Source of the DNA: Belnapia mucosa | Lineage (GTDB): Bacteria > Pseudomonadota > Alphaproteobacteria > Acetobacterales > Acetobacteraceae | Direction: 5' to 3' | DNA length: 64,000 nt | Assembly (NCBI RefSeq): GCF_016775475.1 | Contig: NZ_JAEUXJ010000004.1 | Coordinates: 372,001 to 436,000 of the forward strand | In this document: in pieces, positions 1 through 8,770 of the stretch | Layout: the number at the start of each line of letters is the position of its first letter | How positions within the stretch are numbered: the first letter of the stretch is position 1 | Program-made: the position numbers and the translations under genes | The notes under the pieces: generated by a model | Seen by the model: only the letters and a program-made list of their open reading frames with translations | Databases searched by the model: none | Told to the model about the DNA's origin: nothing

Positions 1-69
1 CCTACGGGACTCGAACCCGTGACATCCAAGACCACAACCTGGCGCTCTACCAACTGAGCTAAGGCCGCC
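1..69 (-). tRNA. tRNA-His (GTG), 3' end cut by window edge
   Basis: Read on the minus strand, the sequence folds as a tRNA. The 5' acceptor strand begins with the extra G typical of tRNA-His. It is followed by a D-arm with the TAGCTCAGTTGG signature, an anticodon stem CCAGG/CTTGG around the 7-nt loop TTGTGGT (anticodon GTG), and a T-arm with loop TTCGAGT. The 3' acceptor strand and CCA region lie outside the window, so the gene is partial here. The aminotransferase gene downstream in this view is on the same strand and begins 42 bp away. Confidence 0.95.
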
Positions 70-110
70 ATCGTGCCGGGGCGGCAAGCCCCGGCGCGGG
101 GGTGATAGGG

Positions 111-1307
111 CTAGCCGGCCACCGCCGTCAACTGCCGGCCGCCACGCGAGGCCAGCCAGGCCCGCATCCGCTCCAGCGCCGCATCGATCACTGCCTCGCC
201 CTTGCAGAAGGCGAAGCGGGCATAGTGGCTGGGCGCGTCCGGGCTGGCATAGAAGGCGGTGACCGGGATGGCGGTCACCTTCGCCTCCTCGGTCAGCAGC
301 CGGCAGAAGGCCACGTCGTCGCCGTTGAAGCCGAGCGGGCGGAAATCCGTGGTGATGAAGTAGCTGCCCTGGGTTGGCAGCACCCCGAAGCCGAGCTCCG
401 CCAGACCCTTCGCCAGCCGGTCGCGCCGCGCCTCGAGGCTGGCCGAGAGGCCCGCGAAATAGGCATCGTCCTTCATCAGCCCGACCGCCACGCCCCGCTG
501 CAGGTTGGGCGGGGTGGTGAAGGTGAGGTTCTGATGCGCCTTCGCCACATTCGGGGCGAGAGTGCGGTCGCAGGTGATGTAGCCCACCTTCCAGCCGGTC
601 AGGCTGAAGGTCTTGCCGGCCGAGCCGATCCGCATGCAGCGCTCCCGCATGCCCGGCAGGGTCATCAGCGGGATATGCTTCCAGCCATCGAAGGTCAGGT
701 GCTCATAGACCTCGTCGCAGATGGCGTAGCAGTCGTGGCGCTGGATCAGATCGGCGATGAAAGCGAGCTCGGCGCTCGTAAAAACCTTGCCGGTCGGGTT
801 CATCGGCGTGTTGAACAGGATGGCCTTGGTCTTCGGCCCGAAGGCGGCGGCCAGCTCGGCCCGCGGCAGCTCCCATTTCGGCGGCGAGAGGCGGACCATT
901 CGGGGGATCGCCCCCAGCATCCGCACCACCGGCAGGTAGGTGTCGTACAGCGGCTCGATCAGGACGCATTCGTCGCCCGGGTTCAGCACCGCCATGAGGC
1001 AGGCGGTGATCGCCTCGGTGGCGCCGGAGGTGACGACGACCTCGGCATTGGGATCGACCTCGATCCCGTAGAAGCGCCGGTTATGGGCAGCGACGGCCTC
1101 GCGCAGTTCCGGCACGCCGGTCAGCGGCGGGTATTGGTTGCGACCATCCTTCAGCGCCGCCGCCGCGGCCTCGATGACATCCTCCGGCCCGTCATAGTCG
1201 GGGAAGCCCTGGCCGAGATTGATGGCGCCGTGCTGGACGGCCAGCGCGGACATCACCGTGAAGATGGTGGTGCCGGTGGCCGATAGCAGATCGTTCTGGG
1301 GCTTCAT
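111..1307 (-). CDS. PLP-dependent class I/II aminotransferase
   Basis: This is a 398-aa fold-type I aminotransferase. Visible landmarks are the N-terminal GQGFPD segment (about 32-37), the cofactor-binding NPTG at 170-173, CDEVYE with Asp198 for the pyridine nitrogen, and the Schiff-base lysine in the GSAGKTFSLTGWK block (Lys232). This pattern resembles the kynurenine/methionine aminotransferase (YbdL, KAT) and succinyldiaminopimelate aminotransferase (DapC) branch. The substrate cannot be fixed from sequence alone. The ATG is the start that gives the usual family N-terminus. It is divergent from glnB, with a 318-bp gap between them. Confidence 0.9.
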   Translation of the reverse strand: MKPQNDLLSATGTTIFTVMSALAVQHGAINLGQGFPDYDGPEDVIEAAAAALKDGRNQYPPLTGVPELREAVAAHNRRFYGIEVDPNAEVVVTSGATEAITACLMAVLNPGDECVLIEPLYDTYLPVVRMLGAIPRMVRLSPPKWELPRAELAAAFGPKTKAILFNTPMNPTGKVFTSAELAFIADLIQRHDCYAICDEVYEHLTFDGWKHIPLMTLPGMRERCMRIGSAGKTFSLTGWKVGYITCDRTLAPNVAKAHQNLTFTTPPNLQRGVAVGLMKDDAYFAGLSASLEARRDRLAKGLAELGFGVLPTQGSYFITTDFRPLGFNGDDVAFCRLLTEEAKVTAIPVTAFYASPDAPSHYARFAFCKGEAVIDAALERMRAWLASRGGRQLTAVAG

Positions 1308-1499
1308 CCGCCCTGCCTTTCCCTGGTCCTGTATGAGGAGGCCCGGCGCCGGGCCAATCCGCCCATCATACGCATCCGGGGCCCGCGGTCACCTGGGGCC
1401 GACCACCAGACAGAGTTTGCCGCTTTTATGGGCCATCTGCCGCCTGATGAGGCGCATTCGCCACCGATGGGGCCGGAATCCCTGGACACGCCCGATTGA

Positions 1500-1964
<465 letters not shown>

Positions 1965-1972
1965 CCCCGGTC

Positions 1973-2014
1973 GCACCGCCGAATTCCGGATTTTGCGAAA
2001 TCCCGGAATGGTGC
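1973..2014 (+). terminator. hairpin between glnB and glnA (terminator or processing site)
   Basis: Outer arms GCACC (1973-1977) and GGTGC (2010-2014) enclose an inner stem of ATTCCGGATTT and AAATCCCGGAAT around a TGCG loop, with one bulged base. The hairpin starts 8 bp after the glnB stop. No T-tract follows, so it may be a partial attenuator or an mRNA-stabilising or processing hairpin setting the glnB/glnA ratio. The remaining leader up to the glnA start at 2209 shows no clear promoter. Confidence 0.5.
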
Positions 2015-2208
2015 ATCAGGGTCAGGGCATCAGCCGCCGCCAGCCTCGCCCGGGGCCGGCAGCGGGCAGACCCGGCCGGCGTGCCGCCCCATAGAGGGCA
2101 GGGCGCGGGCCGGTTCGCGGCCGAGGGCTTCAGGCCCCTGCCGCGGCAAAGGGCATCGTGGGCCCCGCAAGGGGTTTCGGGACCAGCTAGGATACAGGAC
2201 AGAAGCGC

Positions 2209-3630
2209 ATGACGGACAAGGCAGCCGCCGTCTCCAAGGTCATGGAGATGATCAAGGAGCACAGCGTCGAATACGTGGACTTCCGCTTCACGGATCCGCG
2301 CGGCAAGTGGCAGCACACCGCCCAGCACGTCTCCACCGTCGAGCCGGAGGTGTTCGAGGACGGCATCATGTTCGACGGCTCCTCGATCGCCGGCTGGAAG
2401 GCGATCAACGAGTCCGACATGATCCTCATGCCGGATCCCGAGAATGCCTGCATGGATCCCTTCTCGGCCAAGCCGCAGCTGATCCTGTTCTGCGACATCA
2501 TCGAGCCTTCGACCGGCCAGATGTACTCCCGCGACCCGCGCTCGACCGCGAAGCGCGCCGAGGCCTACCTGAAGTCGACCGGCATCGGCGACACCGCCTT
2601 CTTCGGCCCCGAGGCCGAGTTCTTCGTGTTCGACAGCGTGAAGTTCGGCACGGGCGGCAATTTCGGCCACTTCTCGCTGGAGTCCATCGAAGGCCCCGGC
2701 GCCAACATGAAGGACTACCCGGAAGGCAATATGGGCCACCGGCCCGGCGTGAAGGGCGGCTACTTCCCAGTCAACCCGGTCGATAGCGAAGTCGACCTGC
2801 GCGCCGAGATGCTCTCGACCATGATCGAGATGGGCGTCCCCGGCGAGAAGCACCACCACGAGGTGGCGCAGTCGCAGCACGAGCTCGGCACCAAGTTCGG
2901 CCCGCTGGTGCAGCAGGCCGACTTCATGCAGATCTACAAGTACTGCATCCACAACGTCGCCCACAGCTACGGCAAGACCGCCACCTTCATGCCGAAGCCG
3001 GTCTATGGCGACAACGGCTCGGGCATGCATGTCCACCAGTCGATCTGGCGGGATGGCAAGCCGCTCTTCGCCGGCAATGGCTATGCCGACCTGTCGATGG
3101 AAGCGCTGTATTACATCGGCGGCATCATCAAGCACGCCAAGGCGCTGAACGCCTTCACCAACCCGCTGACCAACAGCTACAAGCGGCTGATCCCGGGCTT
3201 CGAGGCCCCCGTACTGCTGGCCTATTCGGCCCGCAACCGGTCGGCGTCCTGCCGCATCCCCTACGCGACGAGCCCGAAGGCGAAGCGCGTCGAGGTCCGC
3301 TTCCCCGATCCGGGCGCGAACCCCTACCTCGCCTTCGCCGCGATGCTGATGGCCGGCCTCGACGGCATCAAGAACAAGATCCATCCGGGCGACCCGATGG
3401 ACAAGGACCTCTACGACCTGCCGCCGGAGGAGCTGAAGGGCATCCCGACGGTGTGCGGCTCGCTCCGCGAGGCGCTCGGCGCGCTCGAGGCCGACCACGA
3501 CTTCCTGCTGGCCGGCGATGTCTTCACCAAGGACCAGATCGAGAGCTACATCGAGCTGAAGTGGGGCGAGGTCTACCGCTTCGAGCACACCCCGCATCCG
3601 GTCGAGTTCGAGATGTACTACTCGGTCTGA
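2209..3630 (+). CDS. glnA: glutamine synthetase, type I
   Basis: This 473-aa enzyme forms glutamine from glutamate, ammonia and ATP as a cytosolic dodecamer. The GSI signatures are all present: [10 protein letters not shown] in the N-terminal beta-grasp part, the [10 protein letters not shown] metal-site strand, [12 protein letters not shown] for ATP and metal binding, and the NRSASCRIP arginine segment. The adenylylation-loop tyrosine is in [10 protein letters not shown] (Tyr402), so the enzyme should be controlled by the GlnE adenylyltransferase with GlnB. The length is normal and a strong terminator follows. Confidence 0.99.
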   Translation: MTDKAAAVSKVMEMIKEHSVEYVDFRFTDPRGKWQHTAQHVSTVEPEVFEDGIMFDGSSIAGWKAINESDMILMPDPENACMDPFSAKPQLILFCDIIEPSTGQMYSRDPRSTAKRAEAYLKSTGIGDTAFFGPEAEFFVFDSVKFGTGGNFGHFSLESIEGPGANMKDYPEGNMGHRPGVKGGYFPVNPVDSEVDLRAEMLSTMIEMGVPGEKHHHEVAQSQHELGTKFGPLVQQADFMQIYKYCIHNVAHSYGKTATFMPKPVYGDNGSGMHVHQSIWRDGKPLFAGNGYADLSMEALYYIGGIIKHAKALNAFTNPLTNSYKRLIPGFEAPVLLAYSARNRSASCRIPYATSPKAKRVEVRFPDPGANPYLAFAAMLMAGLDGIKNKIHPGDPMDKDLYDLPPEELKGIPTVCGSLREALGALEADHDFLLAGDVFTKDQIESYIELKWGEVYRFEHTPHPVEFEMYYSV

Positions 3631-3649
3631 TCAGGACCGAAGCCGAAGG

Positions 3650-3677
3650 GGGCCGCACCGCGAGGTGCGGCCCTTTT
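3650..3677 (+). terminator. rho-independent terminator of glnA
   Basis: A perfect 10-bp stem GGGCCGCACC/GGTGCGGCCC with the tetraloop GCGA is followed by TTTT. It lies 19 bp after the glnA stop. It ends just before the convergent minus-strand DUF35 gene at 3682. Confidence 0.9.
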
Positions 3678-3681
3678 CAAT

Positions 3682-4074
3682 TCAGCGCGGCTTGAACACC
3701 GGATAAGGCGGGCCGCCCTCCGCGGTCGGCCGCCAGGCGATCTGCACCGCCTGGCCGATCGCCAGGCTGTCGTAGTCGCATTCGACGATGTTGGTCATCA
3801 TCGTCGGCCCCTCCTCCAGCGTCACATAGGCGACCGCATAGACCTCCGGCGCGCGCTTCATGACGCTGAGGCTGTAGATTGTGCCGCGGCCCGGGCTCTC
3901 GACCCATTCCGTCGCCTCGCTCATGCAATGCGGGCAGCAGGCGCGGGGATACCAATGCGCCTTGCCGCATGCGGTGCAGCGCTTGATGAGGAAGCGTCCC
4001 TCGCGCGCCGCCGCCCAGAAGGGCTCGGTCTCCGGATTCGCCATCGGCGCTGGGATGCTGCGTTCCTTCGCCAT
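3682..4074 (-). CDS. DUF35 OB-fold/zinc-ribbon acyl-CoA-associated protein
   Basis: The 130-aa protein has an N-terminal rubredoxin-like zinc ribbon (CTACGKAHWYPRACCPHC, two Cys pairs near residues 34-51) followed by an OB-fold, the DUF35 architecture. Such proteins pair with thiolase-fold enzymes and act as CoA-binding or channel subunits. The start at 4074 follows a GGGAGT Shine-Dalgarno-like element. Longer frames reach back into the thiolase gene and are not needed. The gap to the upstream thiolase-like gene is 5 bp, so they should be co-translated partners. Confidence 0.88.
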   Translation of the reverse strand: MAKERSIPAPMANPETEPFWAAAREGRFLIKRCTACGKAHWYPRACCPHCMSEATEWVESPGRGTIYSLSVMKRAPEVYAVAYVTLEEGPTMMTNIVECDYDSLAIGQAVQIAWRPTAEGGPPYPVFKPR

Positions 4075-4079
4075 GGCCT

Positions 4080-5246
4080 CTACTCCCGTTCCATGATGAG
4101 CGTCGCCGCGCCGTGCCGGCTGCCGAGCAGCCCGCCGGTGCCATGCGCCAGGGCCAGCCGGCAATCCTTCACCTGCACCGCCGGATGCGCCTCCCCGCGC
4201 AGCTGCCGCACCGCCTCGATCACCTTGGTGATGCCGCCACGATTGGCCGGGTGGTTGTTGCAGAGCCCGCCGCCATCGGTGTTCCAGGGCAGCTTGCCGA
4301 CGCCCGAGATCAGGTTGCCATCGGCGACGAACCTCCCGCCCTGGCCCTTCTCGCAGAAGCCGAGATCCTCCAGCTGCACGACGACGGTGATGGTGAAGCT
4401 GTCATAGACCGAGGCGTATTGGATGTCGGCCGGCTTCACCCCGGCCTCGGCGAAGGCCGCCGGCCCGCTGCGGACGCCGGCCGAATAGGTCAGGTCCACA
4501 TCGCCGCCCATCTGGCCCTTCATGGATTCGCCGGCGCCCAGCACCTTCACCAGCGGCCGCTTGAGGCTGCGGGCGATCTCGGGCGCCACCACCACCAGCG
4601 CCCCGCCGCCATCCGAGACGACGCAGCAATCGAGGCGATGCAGCGGCGTCGCGATCAGCGGGCTGCCGACCACCTGCTCCACCGTCACCACATCGCGCAG
4701 CATCGCATGCGGGTTGTGCTGTGCGTGGTGGCTGGCCGCGACCTTCACCCAGGCCAGCTGCTCGGGCGTGGTGCCGAACTGGTACATGTGCCGGGCGGCG
4801 ACCATCGCATAGGCATTCACCGTCGCCACGCCGGTCGGGAATTCCCATTGCGTGTCGGGCGCATCGGCGCCGCGGATGCGGGGCGTCGCGCCCGAATGCC
4901 CCTCGGACCGCGGCCGGCCCGCGAGCGTGATCAGCGCGACGGAGCAGCGCCCGGCCGCGATCGCCTCCGCCGCATGGGCGACATGGGCGATGTAGGAACA
5001 GCCGCCGAGATCGGTGCTGTCCAGGTGGCGGAGCGTCAGGTTCATGTAGTCGGCCATGGCCAGCGGGCCGAGGCCGGGCGCGTCGCCGGCGCAGAAATAC
5101 CCGTCCACATCGGCCTTGGTCAGCCCCGCATCCCGCAGCGCGCCGAGCGCCGATTCGGCATGCAGCTGGGCCACCGACTTGTCCTTGGCCAGCCGCGTCG
5201 GGTGCTCATAGGCCCCCGCGATATAGGCCTTGCCCTTGATGGTCAT
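4080..5246 (-). CDS. thiolase-like (SCP-x type) protein
   Basis: This 388-aa protein has the thiolase fold of the SCP-x/lipid-transfer group. A Cys is retained in the N-terminal GGCSY segment, and a HP motif in LCNNHPAN corresponds to the thiolase catalytic histidine. The C-terminal CxGGG motif of true thiolases reads AHGTGG here, so the second catalytic Cys is absent. In actinobacterial steroid catabolism, Ltp2 plus a DUF35 partner is a retro-aldolase, so lyase chemistry is an alternative to thiolysis. It is likely an operon with the DUF35 gene, divergent from the CoA-transferase gene. Natural substrate is unknown. Confidence 0.85.
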   Translation of the reverse strand: MTIKGKAYIAGAYEHPTRLAKDKSVAQLHAESALGALRDAGLTKADVDGYFCAGDAPGLGPLAMADYMNLTLRHLDSTDLGGCSYIAHVAHAAEAIAAGRCSVALITLAGRPRSEGHSGATPRIRGADAPDTQWEFPTGVATVNAYAMVAARHMYQFGTTPEQLAWVKVAASHHAQHNPHAMLRDVVTVEQVVGSPLIATPLHRLDCCVVSDGGGALVVVAPEIARSLKRPLVKVLGAGESMKGQMGGDVDLTYSAGVRSGPAAFAEAGVKPADIQYASVYDSFTITVVVQLEDLGFCEKGQGGRFVADGNLISGVGKLPWNTDGGGLCNNHPANRGGITKVIEAVRQLRGEAHPAVQVKDCRLALAHGTGGLLGSRHGAATLIMERE

Positions 5247-5351
5247 TCCGCCCCTCCCTCCGTGGCCGGGACAGTGTCGCGCCGCCGGGCGGCATGGGCA
5301 AATCCCCAGACGCCGCCTATCCTGCCGCGGCTTGCCTTGGGGAAACGGTCC

Positions 5352-6551
5352 ATGTCCGAAGCCACCGGCCCGCTGAAGGGCCTCCGCGTGCTCGATCTCA
5401 CCGCGGTGGTGCTCGGCCCCTTCTGCACCCAGATGCTGGGGGATTGGGGCGCCGACATCATCAAGATCGAACCGCCGAGCGGCGACATCGTCCGCAATTC
5501 CGGCGTCTACCGGAACCGCGGCATGGCCTCGGTCTTCCTCGGCATCAACCGCAACAAGCGCGACCTCGCCATCGACCTGAAATCGCCGGAGGGGGCGGAG
5601 GTGCTGCGCCGGCTGATCCCCCAGATGGACGTGCTGGTGACCAATATCCGCCCCGCCGGCATGGCCCGCCTCGGCTTCGGGCCGGAGGAGTGCCGGGCGC
5701 TCAACCCCCGCCTGGTCTTCGCCGTCGCCACCGGCTTCGGCCAGGACGGCCCCTACCGCGCGCGCCCGGCCTTTGACGAGATCATCCAGGCCTCCTCCGG
5801 CTTCGCCGACATCGTCGGCGGGGAGAATGGCAACCCGCCGGCTTTCGTCCCCTCCCTCATCGGCGACAAGGTCACCGGCATGGCGCTGCTCTCGGGCGTG
5901 CTCGCCGCCCTCTACCACCGCGAGCGGACCGGCGAGGGCCAGCTGGTGGAGGTGCCTATGCTGGAGACGCTGACCGCCTTCCTCAGCGTCGAGCATCTGG
6001 GCGGCCTCGGCTTCGAGCCGCGGAATGGCGATGCTGGCTACAAGCGGCTGCGCTACCGCAAGCCGGCACCGACCAAGGACGGGCACATCACGCTGCTGCC
6101 CTATTCCACCGCCAACTGGATCGCCTTCTTCACCATGGCCGGCCGGCCGGAGCTGATCGACAGGCTCTCGGTGCGGGACCCGGTGCAGCGCAACGCCAAT
6201 ATCGACGCGGTCTATGCCGCCATGGCGGAGATCGCCGTGACGCGCACCACCGCCGAATGGCTGGCGCTCTGCGAGGAGCACGACATCCCGGCGACCGGCT
6301 TCACCCGGCTGGAGGAGCTGACCGAGCACCCGCACCTGAAGGCCGTCGGCATGTTCGAGATGCATGACCACCCGACGGAGGGGCGCATCCGCATGGCCAA
6401 GCCGCCGACCCGGTTCGAGAAGACGCCGGCCAATATCCGCCGCCTCGCCCCGCGCCTCGGCGAGCATACGCGGGAGGTGCTGGGCGAGCTTGGCTTCTCT
6501 GAGGCGGAGATCGCGGAGATGGAAGCCCGCAAGGTGGCGCGCCAGGCATGA
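5352..6551 (+). CDS. CaiB/BaiF family (class III) CoA-transferase
   Basis: This 399-aa protein moves CoA between carboxylic acids. It opens with the family's GLRVLDLTAVVLGPFCTQMLGDWGAD-like block, contains the catalytic aspartate in RPAFDEIIQ (Asp142), and keeps the GQLVEVPMLE segment that follows the large domain. The start at 5352 gives the normal N-terminus. It shares a divergent 105-bp promoter region with the thiolase/DUF35 pair and overlaps the next gene by 4 bp (ATGA), so the two are probably translationally coupled. The CoA donor and acceptor cannot be told from sequence. Confidence 0.93.
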   Translation: MSEATGPLKGLRVLDLTAVVLGPFCTQMLGDWGADIIKIEPPSGDIVRNSGVYRNRGMASVFLGINRNKRDLAIDLKSPEGAEVLRRLIPQMDVLVTNIRPAGMARLGFGPEECRALNPRLVFAVATGFGQDGPYRARPAFDEIIQASSGFADIVGGENGNPPAFVPSLIGDKVTGMALLSGVLAALYHRERTGEGQLVEVPMLETLTAFLSVEHLGGLGFEPRNGDAGYKRLRYRKPAPTKDGHITLLPYSTANWIAFFTMAGRPELIDRLSVRDPVQRNANIDAVYAAMAEIAVTRTTAEWLALCEEHDIPATGFTRLEELTEHPHLKAVGMFEMHDHPTEGRIRMAKPPTRFEKTPANIRRLAPRLGEHTREVLGELGFSEAEIAEMEARKVARQA

Positions 6552-7729
6552 GCAGCCCCAGCCTCTCCCCCCGCATCCAGGCCACCGCAGCGCCGGCCAT
6601 CCCCACCGCCCGCGCCTGGGCGGCGCGCTATGCCGGCGCGGCGGGGCCGGTGATCGACCTGACCCAGGCCGTGCCCGGCTATCCGCCGCATGCCGACCTG
6701 CTGGCGAAGCTGGCCGAGATGGCCGGCAGCCGCGCTGCGGCCGGCTATGGCCCGATCGATGGCGACCCGGCGCTGCGCGAGGCGCTGGCGGCCGATATGG
6801 CCGGCTTCTACGGCGCCCCGATCGGCGCCGGCGACATCGCCATCACCGCCGGCTGCAACCTCGCCTTCGCCATGACCATGGCGGTGCTGGGCGGGCCGGT
6901 GATCCTGCCGGTGCCCTGGTATTTCAACCATCGCATGGCGCTGGAGATGGCGGGCATCCCGGCCATTCCCCTGCCCTGCCGCGCCGAGGACGGCTTCGTC
7001 CCCGATCCCGACCGCGTTGCCGAGGCGCTGCGCGCCGGCGGGCGCGTGCTGGTCCTCGTCACGCCGAACAATCCGACCGGCGCGGTCTATCCGGCGGCGG
7101 TCATCGAGCGCTGCGCCGCGCTCTGCCGGCAGCACGGCGCCTGGCTGGTGCTGGATGAGACCTATCGCGACTTCCTCCCCGCCGAGGCCTCGCCGCCGCA
7201 CGGCCTGTTCGGCGATCCGTCCTGGCGGGAGGGGCTGGTTCATCTCTACAGCTTCTCGAAATCCTATTGCGTGCCCGGCCACCGGGTCGGCGCCATCGCC
7301 GGCGGTCCTGTCTTCCGCACCGCGCTGCTGAAGGCGCTCGACACGCAGCAGATCTGCCCGCCGCGCGCCGCCCAGGCGGCGCTGGCCTGGGCGGTGCCGG
7401 CGCTGGCCGAATGGCGGGCGGGCAACCGCGCCATCATGGCGGAGCGCGGCGCGGCCTTCCGCGCCGCCGCGACGCAGCTGCCCGGCTGGCGGCTCGATGC
7501 GCTCGGGGCCTATTTCGCCTATCTGCGGGTGCCGGAAGACGGACCGGACTCCATGGCCGCGGCCGAAGCGCTGGCGGCCGAGCGCGGGCTGCTCGGCCTT
7601 CCTGGACCCTTCTTCGGCCCTGGCCAGGATCGGCATCTCCGCCTCGCCTTCGCCAATGTCGAATTGGCCGAGATCGGCGCCATTCCCGGCCGGCTCGTGG
7701 GTGGCAACGACCCGCTCGCAAGGGCGTGA
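6548..7729 (+). CDS. PLP-dependent class I/II aminotransferase
   Basis: This 393-aa protein is a second fold-type I aminotransferase. It shows the cofactor segment NNPTG (174-178), LDETYRDF with Asp203, and the Schiff-base lysine in YSFSKSY (Lys238). A GHRVG segment corresponds to the family motif after the lysine. It starts inside the stop of the CoA-transferase gene, so its amino-acid substrate may feed the acid that is then CoA-activated. That link is an inference from coupling only. It is distinct from the aminotransferase at 111-1307. Confidence 0.9.
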   Translation: MSSPSLSPRIQATAAPAIPTARAWAARYAGAAGPVIDLTQAVPGYPPHADLLAKLAEMAGSRAAAGYGPIDGDPALREALAADMAGFYGAPIGAGDIAITAGCNLAFAMTMAVLGGPVILPVPWYFNHRMALEMAGIPAIPLPCRAEDGFVPDPDRVAEALRAGGRVLVLVTPNNPTGAVYPAAVIERCAALCRQHGAWLVLDETYRDFLPAEASPPHGLFGDPSWREGLVHLYSFSKSYCVPGHRVGAIAGGPVFRTALLKALDTQQICPPRAAQAALAWAVPALAEWRAGNRAIMAERGAAFRAAATQLPGWRLDALGAYFAYLRVPEDGPDSMAAAEALAAERGLLGLPGPFFGPGQDRHLRLAFANVELAEIGAIPGRLVGGNDPLARA

Positions 7730-7804
7730 AGTTTTTGTGTGCGGTCTGAACAGTCGCCTGCCTGCCCCGTTCTCCCGCCACCTCACCGCACAGGGAGACA
7801 GGGC

Positions 7805-8107
7805 GTGGCAGGCAAGCAGGACAACCGGCACGGCGATCATGGCCAGGGCGATGTGAAGCATCCCGAAACCGATCGTCGCCTGAAGGAAAACCGTGGCAGC
7901 GAGGCCGGGCAGTCCGGTGGCCAGCAGGCCGACCATACCGGCCAGCGCGGCCAGGTGAAGGACCCGGAGCATGACGGCCGCCTGAAGGAGAACCGCGACC
8001 AGGGCATCTCCAAGCACACCACGGATGGGCGCCAGGATGTCCAGCATGGCGGCCAGGGCCGGGTGAAGGACCCCGAGCATGACGGGCGCCTGAAGGAAAA
8101 CCGCTGA
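7805..8107 (+). CDS. small hydrophilic three-repeat protein, unknown function
   Basis: A GTG start preceded by AGGGAGA opens a 100-aa protein without hydrophobic segments or signal peptide. It consists of three copies of a roughly 35-aa unit ending in VKDPEHDGRLKENR (residues 17-30, 51-64 and 87-100). Each is preceded by a His/Gly/Gln-rich stretch such as HGGQGR. The composition is rich in G, D, H, K, R, Q and N, and it is probably disordered. It loosely recalls small hydrophilic stress proteins, but I do not recognise the family. It lies 75 bp after the aminotransferase. Confidence 0.7.
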   Translation: MAGKQDNRHGDHGQGDVKHPETDRRLKENRGSEAGQSGGQQADHTGQRGQVKDPEHDGRLKENRDQGISKHTTDGRQDVQHGGQGRVKDPEHDGRLKENR

Positions 8108-8225
8108 GCCTTGCCGGACCGGCGCCCTGCGGGGCGCCAGTCACCTTCCAGCCGGCCTTCGATGGACTTTCCGCCCCCCTCGGCTAGTCTTTCCCGGCCA
8201 GAGAAAAAACATGGGGGAACATCCA

Positions 8226-8669
8226 ATGATTGCACGGCGCAGCTTCGCGGCCCTCGCCGCAATGGCGTCCCTGCTCACCGTCGGCACGGCGCGGGCACAA
8301 TCGGCCGATCAGGCGGCCCTGACCCAGGCGGTCGACGCCCTGAACAAGGCCATGGTCGATGTCGACCAGGCGAAGCTCGATGCGCTGACCGCGGATGAGC
8401 TCAGCTACGGCCACTCCGCCGGCCGCATCGAGACCAAGCGGCAATTCATCGACTACCTGGTGTCCCGCCAAAGCGCCTTCCGCTTCATCAACACCAGCGA
8501 CCAGACGATCTCGGTCGTCGGGACCGACGCGATCGTGCGCCACATCTTCGTGGCGGAAACCACCGATCCGGCCGGCAAGGTGACGCCCGTGCGCATCGGC
8601 ATCCTCCAGGTCTGGACCCGGCGCGGCAGCGACTGGCGCCTGCTGGCGCGGCAGGCCTACCGCCTTTAG
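8226..8669 (+). CDS. exported NTF2-like (SnoaL/DUF4440) protein
   Basis: The 147-aa product starts with a Sec signal peptide (MIARRSFAALAAMASLLTVGTARAQ-like, cleavage after about residue 25) and continues with a single cystatin-like NTF2 fold. It has the DALNKAMVDVDQAKLDALTADELSYGHSAG helix-strand opening typical of DUF4440. GGGGAA lies 7 nt before the ATG at 8226 and supports that start over the in-frame ATG 15 nt upstream. It is probably a periplasmic ligand-binding or small enzyme domain with unknown substrate. Its TAG stop is the first three bases of a palindromic repeat. Confidence 0.85.
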   Translation: MIARRSFAALAAMASLLTVGTARAQSADQAALTQAVDALNKAMVDVDQAKLDALTADELSYGHSAGRIETKRQFIDYLVSRQSAFRFINTSDQTISVVGTDAIVRHIFVAETTDPAGKVTPVRIGILQVWTRRGSDWRLLARQAYRL

Positions 8670-8770
8670 AGCAAACTCCAATCAGGCGATCCCGCCTGAT
8701 TGGAGTAATTTGCTCGCCAAAAAAGCTTAGAGCGACTTCCGTGAGCCCCAGGCGAACGGAAGCCGCTCTA
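8667..8770. repeat. palindromic intergenic element, copy 1 (two hairpins)
   Basis: The first hairpin has outer arms GAGCAAA (8669-8675) and TTTGCTC (8709-8715) and inner arms CTCCAATCAGGCG (8676-8688) and CGCCTGATTGGAG (8693-8705). After an A-rich spacer, the second hairpin has AGAGCG and CTTCCGT on the left (8729-8742) and ACGGAAG and CGCTCT on the right (8756-8769). The element begins with TAG, the stop of the plus-strand NTF2-like gene. It ends with CTA, the reverse complement of the TAG stop of the convergent minus-strand gene. It probably also works as a bidirectional terminator. Confidence 0.85.

Noticed and set aside
1973-2014. GCACC and GGTGC as an NtrC-binding dyad upstream of glnA
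   Set aside because: The half-sites are about 32 nt apart, too far for the usual NtrC site; they pair as the outer arms of an RNA hairpin instead.
4113-6551. Long plus-strand open frame running from the antisense of the thiolase gene into the CoA-transferase gene
   Set aside because: Only the part from 5352 is the CaiB-type protein. The upstream part is antisense to the thiolase gene and has no protein-like features.
7850-8107. Regular repeats that could suggest a CRISPR array
   Set aside because: The repeats are imperfect, about 100-108 bp apart and in phase with a reading frame, so they are coding repeats of a protein.
8667-8770. The paired hairpins as terminal inverted repeats of an insertion sequence
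   Set aside because: The element is about 100 bp, contains no gene, and no transposase or target-site duplication is evident.
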